Positions 1-9,678 are shown, counted from the stretch's first letter. The stretch: DNA of 64,000 nt from Clostridium ganghwense (GCF_026735165.1 NZ_JAPQES010000001.1:744001-808000); one strand, 5' to 3'. Translations and numbers: made by a program. The notes: generated by a model not told the origin, from the letters alone.

Positions 1-52
1 CGAAGAAATACCTATTTCCACTTTACTAAACACACCCTTACCAAACTATATA

Positions 53-895
53 TTATTTAACTATATTCACATTTCCATCTATTATTACTTCTAATCCCTC
101 TTTTGAAAGTTTTCCATATTGAATTTCTTTGCCTCCAACTTCATCACCTGTTGTTCCTACTATATATTTATGAGTATTAGTACTTATAGTATATTTCCAA
201 ACAAACTTGTCATTACCTCTATTAAACCAAGGTAACTGAGATACATATATTATATTATCATCATCTAAAAGCTTGGGTAAACTATTCCATATGTATGCTG
301 GATTGCTTTTTAAAATGCTTGCCTTACTAAATACCGTTCCTTTGCTTGAAACGTATTCTCCCTTTGTAATATCTTTTTTGTTGCCTTTTTCATCTATGAA
401 TATCATATTTTGAGTATTGTTTTCTATTAAAACTACACTTTTTTTAGAAGGACTTATACTACATTGTATTGTTTTGGGAAAGAAATCTATATATTGTTTT
501 TGGTTATTACTTAAAGTATATACAAGTTTAATTTCTTCTCCATTTGAAAGCTTTATTACTTGTGTTTCCTTCTTTATTTCATTTTTCTTTATTTCTTGTT
601 TTTTCTTTTGAATTTTAGCCTTTTGCTGCTTAGTTGCGCTTTCTTGAGGCACGGTTTTACTCTTTGTCTTATCTTTGTCTTTGGAATTATCAAATACACT
701 ATTAATATTTATATTCCTTATTTTACTCACAACTTTAACAATTCCTGTCTTGATTTCCTTTGCAACATTTCCTCTCGCCAAAACTACTCCGCCTATAACA
801 GTCAATATTGCAAATATTGTAAGTATTTTTATTATCCTTTTTCTTTTTTTCATTTTTTCGTCATAATCTTTACTAAATATACTTGGTTTTCCCAT
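53..895 (-). CDS. Membrane-anchored protein of unknown function
   Basis: This 280-residue protein begins with a short basic cytoplasmic segment (KKRKR near residue 16). A hydrophobic transmembrane helix follows at about residues 20-40. Next comes a long Lys/Glu/Gln-rich, probably extended or coiled stretch (about 70-115), and then a C-terminal region (about 120-280) that may be a beta-rich extracellular domain. The start is supported by GGAGGTG six bases before the ATG. I do not recognise the family. The topology (one N-terminal anchor, charged linker, outside domain) suggests an envelope protein. It is followed by 52 bases to the window edge, and carB lies 190 bases upstream behind its own terminator, so it is probably transcribed separately. 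Confidence 0.75.
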   Translation of the reverse strand: MGKPSIFSKDYDEKMKKRKRIIKILTIFAILTVIGGVVLARGNVAKEIKTGIVKVVSKIRNININSVFDNSKDKDKTKSKTVPQESATKQQKAKIQKKKQEIKKNEIKKETQVIKLSNGEEIKLVYTLSNNQKQYIDFFPKTIQCSISPSKKSVVLIENNTQNMIFIDEKGNKKDITKGEYVSSKGTVFSKASILKSNPAYIWNSLPKLLDDDNIIYVSQLPWFNRGNDKFVWKYTISTNTHKYIVGTTGDEVGGKEIQYGKLSKEGLEVIIDGNVNIVK

Positions 896-1026
896 TTTAT
901 CACCTCCTACTATAAATTGAACAAAAATTAAAACATATCATATAATGTAGATATATTTAATAATCATATCTGCTCATTTAACAATATACTATTATTTTCT
1001 GCTTTTCTATAAATATTATTATACAA

Positions 1027-1064
1027 AAAAAGACCTAAGGATTCAAAATCTTCAGGTCTTTTTA
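1027..1064 (-). terminator. Intrinsic terminator after carB
   Basis: On the minus strand AAAAAGACCT and AGGTCTTTTTTT form the stem ends around a loop, with a run of T after the stem. It lies 22 bases beyond the carB stop and closes the carAB unit. Confidence 0.85.
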
Positions 1065-1085
1065 TATACATTTATTTTTGTGTAT

Positions 1086-4000
1086 TTATTTAGATAAAAA
1101 ATATTGATTCAAATCTCTATACTCTAAACTTTCATTATTATTAAGAACCTTTATTGCTCTTAAGAAAATTTTAGCTGTATCTATACATGTAAATGCAGGT
1201 ATTTTATACTCAGCAGCTTTTCTTCTAATTTTAAATCCTTCAGTATTAACATTATTTCCTTTTGTAGGAGTATTTATTATTAAATTTATTTCACCATTCG
1301 ATATTAATTTAAATAGTTCATCCTTTTCTATCTCCTCACAATTAATATCATTTTTCTCTAAAATATCATTAGTTCCCTTTGAACTATATATTTTAAATCC
1401 TAAATCATAGTATTCTTTTATTGTATTTATTCCTTCTTCTTTATCTACATCTTTAAGTGATACGTATAATGCTCCACTAGTTTGAACCTTTATTCCTGAA
1501 GCAATAAATCCTTTGTATATAGCTTTATCTAAGTCATAGTCTATTCCTAAAACTTCTCCTGTTGATTTCATTTCAGGTCCTAAATATATATCTACATCTG
1601 CAAGCTTTTCATTTGAGAATACTGGTATTTTTACTGCTTGCATTCCACTTTCTTTTAAAATACCTGTTCCATATTGTGAATCCTTTAATTTCACACCTAA
1701 CATAGTCTGTACCGCAATATTAACCATAGGCACTCCTGTAACCTTACTTAATATAGGTACAGTTCTTGAAGCTCTTGGATTTACTTCTATTACATAAATA
1801 TCTTTTCCATCAAATACATATTGAATATTTACAAGTCCTATTACATTTAATTCTTTAGCTATTTTTTTAGTATTTTCCACTAACTTATTTATCGTTTCTT
1901 TAGAAAGAGTCATAGTTGGATAAACAGTTATACTATCACCTGAATGCACTCCTGTTCTCTCAACATGTTCCATTATTCCTGGTATCAGTATATCCTCTCC
2001 GTCACATATAGCATCTACTTCTATTTCAGTTCCTTTAACATATTTATCTATAAGTATAGTATGTTCATTAGATAAGTTTACTGCTTCATTCATATACTTT
2101 TCTAAAGCTTCCTTGTCGTATACTACCTGCATAGCTCTTCCCCCTATTACATAGGACGGTCTTACTATAACAGGATATCCTAATTTTTCAACAACTCTAT
2201 AAGCTTCCTCCATGTTTGTAACTGCATGACCTGTTGGAGTTTTTATATTAATATCTTCTAACAAGTTTCTAAACTTATCTCTATCCTCTGCTAAATCTAT
2301 AGATTTAAAACTTGTACCTAATATGTTAACTCCTTTTTTATTAAGTTTTTCTGCTAGATTAATAGAAGTTTGTCCTCCGAATTGAAGTATAACTCCTTTT
2401 GGTTTTTCTTTTCTTATTACATTCATTACATCATCTATATACAATGATTCAAAATATAATTTATCTGAAGTATCAAAATCTGTACTTACTGTTTCAGGAT
2501 TATTGTTTATCATAATCGATTCATATCCTGCATTTTTAATAGCCCACGCCCCATGTACACAGCAATAATCAAATTCAATTCCTTGACCTATTCTAATTGG
2601 ACCTGAACCTATAACCATAATCTTTTCTTGTGGAGATACTACATTTTCTTCCTCTCTTTCATAGCATGAATAATAATAAGGTGTTTGTGCCTCAAATTCT
2701 CCACTACAAGTATCAACCATTTTATAAACTGGATAAATATTTTTTATTTTTTTAACTCTATCTATACGTTCTACATCAATATTAGAAAGTTTACTTATTT
2801 GTTCATCTGTAAAGCCCATTGTGCTTGCTTTACAGATTAACTCATCATCTACAACCTTACTTTCTAATTTTTTTTCTACATTAACTATATTGTTTATTCC
2901 ATTTAAAAACCACATATCAATTTTAGTCATATTATGAATACATTCCATTGAATATCCACGTCTTAGTGCTTCTGCTATAGCAAAAATTCTCTCATCATCC
3001 TGTTTCTTTATTTTATCTTCTAATTGCTCATTAGATAAATTTTCTCCGTTTTCTAATTTAATTCCTACTAATTTGCTTTCTAAACAAGTTACAGCTTTTA
3101 AAAACGCACTTTCAAAGTTTCTGTCAATAGCCATAATTTCTCCAGTAGCTTTCATTTGAGTTCCCAAATTTCTTTCCGCTGTATTAAACTTATCAAAAGG
3201 CCATTTAGGCATTTTTACTACCACATAATCTAAGGCTGGTTCAAAACAAGCACTAGAATTTTTAGTTACATAATTCTTTAATTCATCTAAGCTGTAACCT
3301 ATAGCTATCTTTGATCCAATTTTAGCAATTGGATATCCCGCTGCTTTAGATGCTAAAGCACTTGAACGACTAACTCTTGGATTTACTTCTATAACTATAT
3401 AGTTGCTGCTTTTAGGGTCTAATGCAAATTGTATATTGCATCCACCTTCTATTTTTAGATTTCTTATTATTTTAAGTGCTGAACGTCTCAACATATGATA
3501 TTCACTATCTCTTAATGTTTGAGAAGGTGCTACTACAACACTATCACCTGTGTGAACCCCAACTGGGTCTATGTTTTCCATATTACATACTATTATGCAG
3601 TTATCCTTCTTATCTCTAATAACCTCATACTCAAGTTCTTTCCATCCAGCTACACTTTGTTCTAATAAAATTTGATTTATAGGACTCATTTTTATCCCTC
3701 TATCACATATTTCTAAATATTCTTCCATATTTTCAGCTATTCCGCCACCAGTTCCTCCAAGAGTATATGCAGGTCTTATTATAATAGGAAGTCCATTTTT
3801 CTCTACAAATTCTTTGCACTGGTCAATGTTAACTGCTATTGTGCTCACTGGAATAGGCTCATCTATTTCAAGCATTAACTTTTTAAATTCTTCTCTGTCT
3901 TCAGCCTTTTTTATAGCCTCACTATTTATTCCTAAAAGTTTAACATTATATTTATTTAACACACCTTTTTCTTGCAGTTCCATAGCTATATTTAAAGCCG

Positions 4001-4280
4001 TTTGTCCCCCAAACCCTGCAAGTATACCATCTGGTCTTTCTTTTTCGATTATTTTTTCAATAACTTCTACTTTTAAAGGTTCAATATAAACTTTATCTGC
4101 CATATTCATATCCGTCATTATTGTAGCCGGATTACTATTTACTAAAATTGTTTTTATACCTTCTTCTTTTATAGCTTTACAAGCTTGTGTACCTGAATAA
4201 TCAAATTCTGCCGCCTGTCCAATTATTATAGGACCTGAACCTAAAATTATAACTTTTTTTAAATTTTTATCTAATGCCAT
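1086..4280 (-). CDS. carB: Carbamoyl-phosphate synthase, large subunit
   Basis: CarB makes carbamoyl phosphate from ammonia (passed from CarA), bicarbonate and two ATP, feeding pyrimidine and arginine synthesis. At 1064 residues it has the family length and shows the internal duplication: two ATP-grasp halves, each opening with a glycine-rich nucleotide-binding segment (ILGSGPIIIGQAAEFDYSG near residue 12, and a VIGSGPIRIGQGIEFDY repeat near 555), each with ATP-grasp signatures such as IEVNPRVSRSSALASKAAGYP and IEVNPRASRTVP. The C-terminal 130 residues form the MGS-like allosteric domain. The start follows GGAGGC. It lies 24 bases after carA, so the two are cotranscribed and inherit the PyrR attenuators upstream of carA. 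No truncation is seen. Confidence 0.98.
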   Translation of the reverse strand: MALDKNLKKVIILGSGPIIIGQAAEFDYSGTQACKAIKEEGIKTILVNSNPATIMTDMNMADKVYIEPLKVEVIEKIIEKERPDGILAGFGGQTALNIAMELQEKGVLNKYNVKLLGINSEAIKKAEDREEFKKLMLEIDEPIPVSTIAVNIDQCKEFVEKNGLPIIIRPAYTLGGTGGGIAENMEEYLEICDRGIKMSPINQILLEQSVAGWKELEYEVIRDKKDNCIIVCNMENIDPVGVHTGDSVVVAPSQTLRDSEYHMLRRSALKIIRNLKIEGGCNIQFALDPKSSNYIVIEVNPRVSRSSALASKAAGYPIAKIGSKIAIGYSLDELKNYVTKNSSACFEPALDYVVVKMPKWPFDKFNTAERNLGTQMKATGEIMAIDRNFESAFLKAVTCLESKLVGIKLENGENLSNEQLEDKIKKQDDERIFAIAEALRRGYSMECIHNMTKIDMWFLNGINNIVNVEKKLESKVVDDELICKASTMGFTDEQISKLSNIDVERIDRVKKIKNIYPVYKMVDTCSGEFEAQTPYYYSCYEREEENVVSPQEKIMVIGSGPIRIGQGIEFDYCCVHGAWAIKNAGYESIMINNNPETVSTDFDTSDKLYFESLYIDDVMNVIRKEKPKGVILQFGGQTSINLAEKLNKKGVNILGTSFKSIDLAEDRDKFRNLLEDINIKTPTGHAVTNMEEAYRVVEKLGYPVIVRPSYVIGGRAMQVVYDKEALEKYMNEAVNLSNEHTILIDKYVKGTEIEVDAICDGEDILIPGIMEHVERTGVHSGDSITVYPTMTLSKETINKLVENTKKIAKELNVIGLVNIQYVFDGKDIYVIEVNPRASRTVPILSKVTGVPMVNIAVQTMLGVKLKDSQYGTGILKESGMQAVKIPVFSNEKLADVDIYLGPEMKSTGEVLGIDYDLDKAIYKGFIASGIKVQTSGALYVSLKDVDKEEGINTIKEYYDLGFKIYSSKGTNDILEKNDINCEEIEKDELFKLISNGEINLIINTPTKGNNVNTEGFKIRRKAAEYKIPAFTCIDTAKIFLRAIKVLNNNESLEYRDLNQYFLSK

Positions 4281-4304
4281 ATTTTTTTGCCTCCTTCAGA
4301 TGTG

Positions 4305-5390
4305 TTATATTGCTTTTTTTTCTACGACGTTGTTCATACTGTCAATAAATTTATCAAATAAATAGGCTGAATCTATAGGTCCTGGTGATCCTTCTGGATG
4401 AAATTGCACCGAAAATACTGGTAAAACTTTATGTCTAATTCCTTCTACTGTATTATCATTTAAATTTATATGTGTAACTATCAATTCTTTATCTTTAATA
4501 CTTTCTTCTCTAACTGCATATCCATGGTTTTGTGATGTAATATATGCTTTATCTCTTTCTATATCGTATACTCCATGATTTCCACCACGATGACCAAATT
4601 TCATTTTATAAGTATCTCCTCCAAAAGTAAGGCAAAGTATTTGGTGTCCTAAACAAATTCCAAAAGTAGGTTTAGCCTTAACAATTTTTTTCACAGTCTC
4701 TACCGTTTCTGGAACATCTTTTGGATCTCCTGGTCCGTTACTTAACATTACACCTTCAGGGTTTATTTCCATTATTTTTTCAAAACTCGTATTGTATGGC
4801 ACTACTGTTATATCACAATCTCTATTCTTTAAATTTTCTATAATATTTGCCTTTGCTCCAAAATCCATTAAAACTACTTTATGTCCCTTACCTTCGATAT
4901 GATATATTTCCTTTGTACTTACTTCTTCAACAAAATTTATTTTACTGTCAGATTTTTTTATGTATTCTTCTAATTCTGCAACTGTCTTGTCTTCATTAGT
5001 TATTACACATTTCATAGTCCCACTATTTCTTATTAGCTTAGTTATACTTCTTGTATCCAAACCCGATATTCCAACTATATTCATTCTCTCTAACATACTG
5101 CTTAAAGTTTCTTCATTCATATAGTTTGATGGATTTTCACATATTGATTTAACTATAAGACCTCTTGCATATATTTTTTTTGATTCATTTTCTTTCTTAT
5201 TCACTCCATAATTACCTATAAGAGGATAAGTCATATTTATAATTTGTCCAGCATATGAAGGATCTGTAACTATTTCTTGATATCCTGTCATTGAAGTGTT
5301 AAAAACAAGTTCTCCTACAGTTGTTCCTTTTTTTCCAAACCCTTTTCCTCTAAAAACCGTTCCATCTTCTAAATATAATATTGCATTCAC
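4305..5390 (-). CDS. carA: Carbamoyl-phosphate synthase, small (glutaminase) subunit
   Basis: CarA hydrolyses glutamine and channels ammonia to CarB. The 361 residues comprise an N-terminal CPSase small-chain domain (about 1-150) and a class I glutamine amidotransferase domain (about 170-355). The latter has the nucleophile Cys246 in FGICLGHQ and the His331/Glu333 pair in FHPEGSPGP. The start codon is GTG: GGAGG lies nine bases before it, and the reading frame continues as NAILYLEDGTVF, the usual N-terminus. It is the first gene of the carAB operon, about 230 bases below the proximal PyrR attenuator. Confidence 0.97.
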   Translation of the reverse strand: MNAILYLEDGTVFRGKGFGKKGTTVGELVFNTSMTGYQEIVTDPSYAGQIINMTYPLIGNYGVNKKENESKKIYARGLIVKSICENPSNYMNEETLSSMLERMNIVGISGLDTRSITKLIRNSGTMKCVITNEDKTVAELEEYIKKSDSKINFVEEVSTKEIYHIEGKGHKVVLMDFGAKANIIENLKNRDCDITVVPYNTSFEKIMEINPEGVMLSNGPGDPKDVPETVETVKKIVKAKPTFGICLGHQILCLTFGGDTYKMKFGHRGGNHGVYDIERDKAYITSQNHGYAVREESIKDKELIVTHINLNDNTVEGIRHKVLPVFSVQFHPEGSPGPIDSAYLFDKFIDSMNNVVEKKAI

Positions 5391-5618
5391 CTTTTATTAC
5401 CTCCTCGTAATTGTAAACACATTCTTTTATCCTGTAATTTTATGCATTCATCTATATATATTTTTCTTAACTTTCATGCATTCACCCGACAATAATCCTT
5501 GTCATATTATATCTTTCATCATATAGTATTCATTCTTTTTTAATTTTTATACATTTTTTATTAATATTTATACATAGGTTATCATTTTGAAATTTTAATG
5601 TCAATAGCATATATACAC

Positions 5619-5709
5619 AAAAAAACCTTCTGCTAGAGAGCAGAAGGTTTCACTTGTTTTACACCACTGTTTCACCACCTTTTCAATCTCTCTGGACTAA
5701 ATTAAAGGT
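5619..5709 (-). promoter_or_regulatory. PyrR attenuator 2 (carA-proximal)
   Basis: Reading the minus strand, a PyrR binding loop lies at 5677-5709: stem ACCTTTAA...AAAAGGT around the conserved core TAGTCCAGAGAGA. It is followed by a strong intrinsic terminator at 5619-5650 (AACCTTCTG / CAGAAGGTT, then a T run). PyrR bound to UMP or UTP stabilises the loop and so permits the terminator. This is known from Bacillus pyr leaders; its use here is inferred from the matching core and architecture. Confidence 0.9.
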
Positions 5710-5731
5710 ATAAATATATTATATTTTGCAT

Positions 5732-5813
5732 AAAAAAAACTTCTGCTAAAAGACAGAAGGATACTGTAATATTGCACCAGCACCTTTTTAGCCTCTCGGA
5801 CTATATTAAAGGG
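5732..5813 (-). promoter_or_regulatory. PyrR attenuator 1 (promoter-proximal)
   Basis: The first of two attenuators in the carAB leader. The binding loop at 5783-5813 has CCCTTTAA...AAAAAGG stem strands and the core ATAGTCCGAGAGGCT. The terminator at 5732-5760 is CTTCTG / CAGAAG followed by eight T. GCTAAAA at the 3' side of the binding loop is complementary to TTTTAGC in the terminator, which supplies the alternative antiterminator pairing. Confidence 0.9.
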
Positions 5814-5838
5814 TTTTGCATTTATTTTAATTTCTAAA

Positions 5839-5867
5839 ATCATAACACATATCTAAAGATATGTCAA
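5839..5867 (-). promoter_or_regulatory. carAB sigma-70-type promoter
   Basis: On the minus strand TTGACA (5862-5867) is separated by exactly 17 bases from TATGAT (5839-5844). Transcription would start about 20 bases before the first PyrR binding loop, as expected for an attenuated leader. Confidence 0.8.
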
Positions 5868-5875
5868 CTCAACAT

Positions 5876-5893
5876 TCGTTATTTTTTTAACAA
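5876..5893. promoter_or_regulatory. Candidate Rex operator 1
   Basis: The 18-mer TCGTTATTTTTTTAACAA matches the Rex consensus TTGTTAANNNNTTAACAA at 12 of 14 specified positions. It lies between divergent carAB and pflBA, closer to the carAB -35 element. Rex is the NADH/NAD-sensing repressor of fermentation genes in Firmicutes. The AT-rich context makes a chance half-site possible. Confidence 0.45.
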
Positions 5894-5929
5894 TGTGTTA
5901 TTTTTAAGCAGAATATGTTATTTTTATTT

Positions 5930-5978
5930 TTTCCGAACATTATTTTATATTTTTACGATATAATTCGAACATTATCGT
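5930..5978. promoter_or_regulatory. Tandem PurR-box-like sequences upstream of pflBA
   Basis: CGAACATTAT occurs twice in the same orientation, at 5934-5943 and 5966-5975 (32 bases apart). The first, in TTTTCCGAACATT context, matches the Gram-positive PurBox AWWWCCGAACWWT at 12 of 13 positions; the second at about 11. Both lie just upstream of the pflB -35 element. Function is inferred. Confidence 0.4.
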
Positions 5979-6005
5979 TAATTATATATTTTTTTCAAAA
6001 TAATA

Positions 6006-6034
6006 TTAACTTTTTATGTTATTTGTCGTATAAT
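6006..6034 (+). promoter_or_regulatory. Probable pflBA promoter
   Basis: TTAACT (6006-6011), a 17-base spacer and TATAAT (6029-6034) lie about 100 bases before pflB. The perfect -10 and ideal spacing make this the best promoter in the leader. Confidence 0.6.
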
Positions 6035-6086
6035 CTATATATCTATATAAATTCAAAAATATTTTAACTAATATTTAAATATAATA

Positions 6087-6104
6087 CTGATATTTTTTTA
6101 ACAA
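6087..6104. promoter_or_regulatory. Candidate Rex operator 2
   Basis: CTGATATTTTTTTAACAA matches the Rex consensus at 11 of 14 positions, with a complete TTAACAA right half. It is placed between the predicted pflB transcription start and the Shine-Dalgarno sequence, where a bound repressor would block elongation or initiation. Confidence 0.4.
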
Positions 6105-6137
6105 TGTTTTTTCAAAATTGTGCAAGGAGGTTTTTAA

Positions 6138-8384
6138 ATGATTAAACAATGGGAAGGCTTTACCTCAGGTAATTGGATAGAAAATATAAATGTAAGGGAT
6201 TTTATCCAAAAAAATTATACTTTATATGAAGGAGATAGTAACTTTCTAGAAAACTCAACAGAAAGAACTAAAAAACTTTGGAATAAAACATACTCACTCA
6301 TAGTTGAAGAAATAAAAAAAGGTATTCTTGATGTTGAAGTTGAAAAATTTTCAGGAATAGACAACTTTGAACCTGGATATTTAGATAAAGAAAACGAGCT
6401 GATTTTAGGATTTCAAACTGATGTGCCATTTAAAAGAATAGTTAATCCTTATGGTGGTATGAGAATGGTTGAACAGTCTTTAGCCGAGTATGGCTTTACA
6501 TTAAAAGACGGTTTAAAAGAATCTTTTAATGAATTTAGAAAGACACATAACCAAGGTGTTTTTGATGCTTATACAGAAGAAACTAAAACAGCTAGACATG
6601 TTGGATTATTAACAGGTCTTCCTGATGCTTATGGGAGAGGAAGAATTATAGGCGACTATAGAAGAATTGCTCTATATGGAATGGATTATTTGATAAAACA
6701 AAAACAAAAAGACTTCAAGAACTTAAAAGGTGCTGCATCAGAAGAAGTTATAAGACTTCGAGAAGAAATTTCAGAACAAATAAGAGCTATGCAGCAAATA
6801 AAAAATCTAGCTAAAAATTATGGTATAGATATTTCTGAACCTGCTAAAAATGCACAAGAAGCTGTTCAATTTTTATATTTAGGCTACTTAGCCGGTGTTA
6901 AAGAAAACAATGGTGCTGCAATGTCTCTTGGAAGAACTTCTTCCTTTATAGATATATATATTGAAAGAGACATTAAGAACGGTTTAATAACAGAAAAAAA
7001 AGCTCAAGAAATAATTGATCAATTTGTTATTAAATTAAGATCAATAAGACATTTAAGAACTCCTGAATATAATGAATTATTTGCAGGTGACCCTAACTGG
7101 ATAACAGAATCAATTGCTGGTATAGGAATTAACGGAAAGCCGCTAGTTACTAAAACATCTTTTAGATTTTTGCATACTCTAACTAATTTAGGTCCTGCTC
7201 CTGAACCTAACATGACAGTATTATGGTCTGAAAAACTACCTTGTAACTTTAAAAAGTATTGTGCTAAAATGTCTATAAAAACCGACTCAATTCAATATGA
7301 AAATGATGATATTATGAGACCTGTATATGGAGATGATTACGGGATTGCTTGTTGTGTATCAGCAATGCAAATAGGTAAGCAAATGCAATTTTTTGGTGCT
7401 CGTGCAAATCTTGCAAAATCAATACTGTACGCTATAAACAGCGGTATTGATGAAGTTAAAAGGGAAAAGGATGGAAGCTTAATTAAAGTTATACCTGCAA
7501 TTCCAACACTAGAAGATGAAATTTTAAACTATAATGAAGTTAAAGAAAATCTTTGGAAAGCACTAGAATATATAGCTGAACTTTATGTAAATACCATGAA
7601 TACTATTCACTATATGCATGATAAATATGCTTATGAAGCAAGTCAAATGTGTCTTCACGATACTAAAGTCCATAAATTTATGGCCTTCGGTATAGCTGGA
7701 CTTTCTTGTGCCGCAGACTCATTAAGTGCAATAAAATATGCTAAAGTTAAACCTATAAGAGATGAAAACGGAATTGCTGTAGATTTCGAAATCGAAGGTG
7801 ATTATCCTAAATTTGGGAATGACGATGATAGAGTTGATGATATAGCTATAGAATTAGTTAAAAAATTCACAGGAGAATTAAAAAAGCATTCAACTTATAG
7901 AAATGCTGAACATACTTTATCGGCTTTAACTATAACTTCAAATGTAGTTTACGGTAAAAAAACTGGTTCTACTCCAGATGGGAGACTTAAAGGTGAACCT
8001 CTAGCTCCTGGCGCTAACCCTATGCATGGAAGAGATATTAACGGTGCACTGGCATCACTTAATTCCGTAGCTAAGATTCCTTATAGAGAATGGTGCCAAG
8101 ATGGTGTTTCAAATACTTTCTCAATAGTACCAAATGCTCTAGGAAAAGATGAAGCTATACAAATAGATAATCTTGTAAATATTTTAGATGGATATTTTGC
8201 ACAAGGTGCCTTCCACTTAAATGTAAATGTATTAAGTCCACAAACTTTAATAGACGCTATGGAAAATCCAGATAAATACCCAACTCTTACTATAAGAGTT
8301 TCTGGTTATGCTGTTCATTTTAATAGACTAACTAGACAACAGCAGCTTGAAGTAATAAAGAGAACTTTTCATAAAACAATGTAG
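6138..8384 (+). CDS. pflB: Pyruvate formate-lyase (formate C-acetyltransferase)
   Basis: PflB is a cytoplasmic glycyl-radical enzyme that converts pyruvate and CoA to acetyl-CoA and formate. The 748 residues match the family length. The catalytic cysteine pair is Cys405-Cys406 in GIACCVSAM. The radical-bearing glycine is Gly723 in [12 protein letters not shown] near the C-terminus, the invariant PFL motif, which separates it from glycerol or choline lyases. AAGGAGG precedes the ATG. It is followed 19 bases later by pflA, its activase. In many clostridia PFL serves mainly to supply one-carbon units for purine synthesis; the upstream PurR-like boxes would fit that, while the Rex-like sites would fit redox control. 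Confidence 0.97.
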   Translation: MIKQWEGFTSGNWIENINVRDFIQKNYTLYEGDSNFLENSTERTKKLWNKTYSLIVEEIKKGILDVEVEKFSGIDNFEPGYLDKENELILGFQTDVPFKRIVNPYGGMRMVEQSLAEYGFTLKDGLKESFNEFRKTHNQGVFDAYTEETKTARHVGLLTGLPDAYGRGRIIGDYRRIALYGMDYLIKQKQKDFKNLKGAASEEVIRLREEISEQIRAMQQIKNLAKNYGIDISEPAKNAQEAVQFLYLGYLAGVKENNGAAMSLGRTSSFIDIYIERDIKNGLITEKKAQEIIDQFVIKLRSIRHLRTPEYNELFAGDPNWITESIAGIGINGKPLVTKTSFRFLHTLTNLGPAPEPNMTVLWSEKLPCNFKKYCAKMSIKTDSIQYENDDIMRPVYGDDYGIACCVSAMQIGKQMQFFGARANLAKSILYAINSGIDEVKREKDGSLIKVIPAIPTLEDEILNYNEVKENLWKALEYIAELYVNTMNTIHYMHDKYAYEASQMCLHDTKVHKFMAFGIAGLSCAADSLSAIKYAKVKPIRDENGIAVDFEIEGDYPKFGNDDDRVDDIAIELVKKFTGELKKHSTYRNAEHTLSALTITSNVVYGKKTGSTPDGRLKGEPLAPGANPMHGRDINGALASLNSVAKIPYREWCQDGVSNTFSIVPNALGKDEAIQIDNLVNILDGYFAQGAFHLNVNVLSPQTLIDAMENPDKYPTLTIRVSGYAVHFNRLTRQQQLEVIKRTFHKTM

Positions 8385-8403
8385 TAAAAGAAGGTGTATA
8401 CTA

Positions 8404-9120
8404 ATGATAAAAGGTAGAATTCATTCTTTTGAAAGCATGGGCTTAGTTGATGGACCTGGAATTAGAAATGTAGTTTTTTTTCAAGGTTGCCCTCTTAGAT
8501 GCCTTTTCTGTCATAATCCAGATACCTGGAATTTTGACGAAGGTATAGAAATATCCAGTGAAGAATTAATAAATAAAATTATAAAATTCAAACCTTACTT
8601 TAAAAATAACGGTGGAGTGACCTTCTCTGGTGGAGAACCTTTAATGCAACCTAAATTTTTATTAGAAATGCTAAAGTTGTGTAAAAAACACAACATCCAT
8701 ACTACTATAGATACTTCTGGCTGTGGAAGTGGAAATTATGAAGAAATCTTAAAATATACAAACTTAATATTACTAGACATAAAACATTCAACTAATGATG
8801 AATTTAAAACTCTAACAGGTGTTTCAATGAAAAATCTTATAAAGTTTATAGAAGTTATTAACTCTTCTCATACTAAGGTATGGATAAGACATGTTATAAT
8901 TCCTGGTATTACAGATTCTAATAAACATCTAGAAAAACTAAAAGAAATAATTAAAAAAATTAAAAATGTAGAAAAAATTGAATTTTTGCCTTATCATACA
9001 CTAGGTATTGATAAATATAAAACTTTAAATTATGATTTTAAACTAAAAAATTTAGAACCTATGGATAAAAATAAATGTAAAGCTCTAGAACAAACCTTTA
9101 TTACAACATTATTAAGTTGA
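8404..9120 (+). CDS. pflA: Pyruvate formate-lyase activating enzyme
   Basis: A radical SAM enzyme of 238 residues that installs the glycyl radical on PflB. The Fe4S4-binding cysteines are Cys29, Cys33 and Cys36 in the PFL-activase form CPLRCLFCHNPD, and GGVTFSGGEP is the SAM-binding GGE motif. It lacks the extra ferredoxin-like cysteine clusters of activases for other glycyl-radical enzymes, which agrees with PFL specificity. It is 19 bases behind pflB and is followed by a hairpin terminator. Confidence 0.96.
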   Translation: MIKGRIHSFESMGLVDGPGIRNVVFFQGCPLRCLFCHNPDTWNFDEGIEISSEELINKIIKFKPYFKNNGGVTFSGGEPLMQPKFLLEMLKLCKKHNIHTTIDTSGCGSGNYEEILKYTNLILLDIKHSTNDEFKTLTGVSMKNLIKFIEVINSSHTKVWIRHVIIPGITDSNKHLEKLKEIIKKIKNVEKIEFLPYHTLGIDKYKTLNYDFKLKNLEPMDKNKCKALEQTFITTLLS

Positions 9121-9136
9121 AAATCAAAAAATCACA

Positions 9137-9178
9137 GAGGACCATTGACAGTAAACACTATCTGTCAATGATCCTCTT
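9137..9178. terminator. Bidirectional terminator between pflA and the small-protein cluster
   Basis: GAGGACCATTGACAG (9137-9151) pairs with CTGTCAATGATCCTC (9162-9176). T-rich stretches follow on both strands, stronger on the minus strand, and the flanking genes converge here. Confidence 0.8.
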
Positions 9179-9180
9179 AT

Positions 9181-9678
9181 TTATTCTATACAATCTAAAC
9201 CATCTGGATTTACAAAAATAGTAGAGCCTTCAAATTTAAGTACACTAACTTCATCAAAATCAAATATTACTTCCCCACAAAAGCAACCTTGATTTCTTAA
9301 AAATACATTAACACCTACCCCTTTGAATTTACATTGAATAATATCTTTTAATGTAAAATCTTCTAATAATTCATCACAAGAATATGTTAAATCATCCTCT
9401 AAGACATTTTCTACTACTTGAAGTTCTTTGTTATTTATATCATCCTCTATAATTTCTGGCAAACACTTTTCAGAACTCTGTATAACAGGTTGCACATCGC
9501 AAATTCCTTGTTGATCTATTTTCTCATTCTTAGCATAATTATCTATAATAATAGAAAGTATTTTTTTAAGTAATTCAAAAAGAATAATAAAAACAAGTAA
9601 ATTACTACATAAATTCGTATAATTATTACCTTTTGTTAAATTATAAATTAAGAGTAAGACTAAAATTAAATCTAACAT
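9181..9678 (-). CDS. Membrane protein with C-terminal small-barrel repeat domain
   Basis: A 165-residue protein. Residues 1-50 are hydrophobic (one or two membrane helices), 50-105 are an acidic linker, and 106-165 are a compact domain homologous to the two small proteins next door. Aligned positions include LKDIIQ/LTEFIR, FKG/YRG, the GEV turn, DFDEVSVL/GFDNVISL and the IFV/IFYV strand. The family resembles DUF2642- or Sm-like small beta barrels by eye only; no firm assignment can be made. AAGGAA precedes the start. It is probably expressed with its upstream paralogue, though a perfect palindrome lies between them. Confidence 0.7.
   Translation of the reverse strand: MLDLILVLLLIYNLTKGNNYTNLCSNLLVFIILFELLKKILSIIIDNYAKNEKIDQQGICDVQPVIQSSEKCLPEIIEDDINNKELQVVENVLEDDLTYSCDELLEDFTLKDIIQCKFKGVGVNVFLRNQGCFCGEVIFDFDEVSVLKFEGSTIFVNPDGLDCIE

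Noticed and set aside
5570-5604. TTGACA with a 17-base spacer and TAACCT downstream of the carAB attenuators
   Set aside because: The -10 element matches only half of the consensus, and a much better promoter precedes the attenuators.
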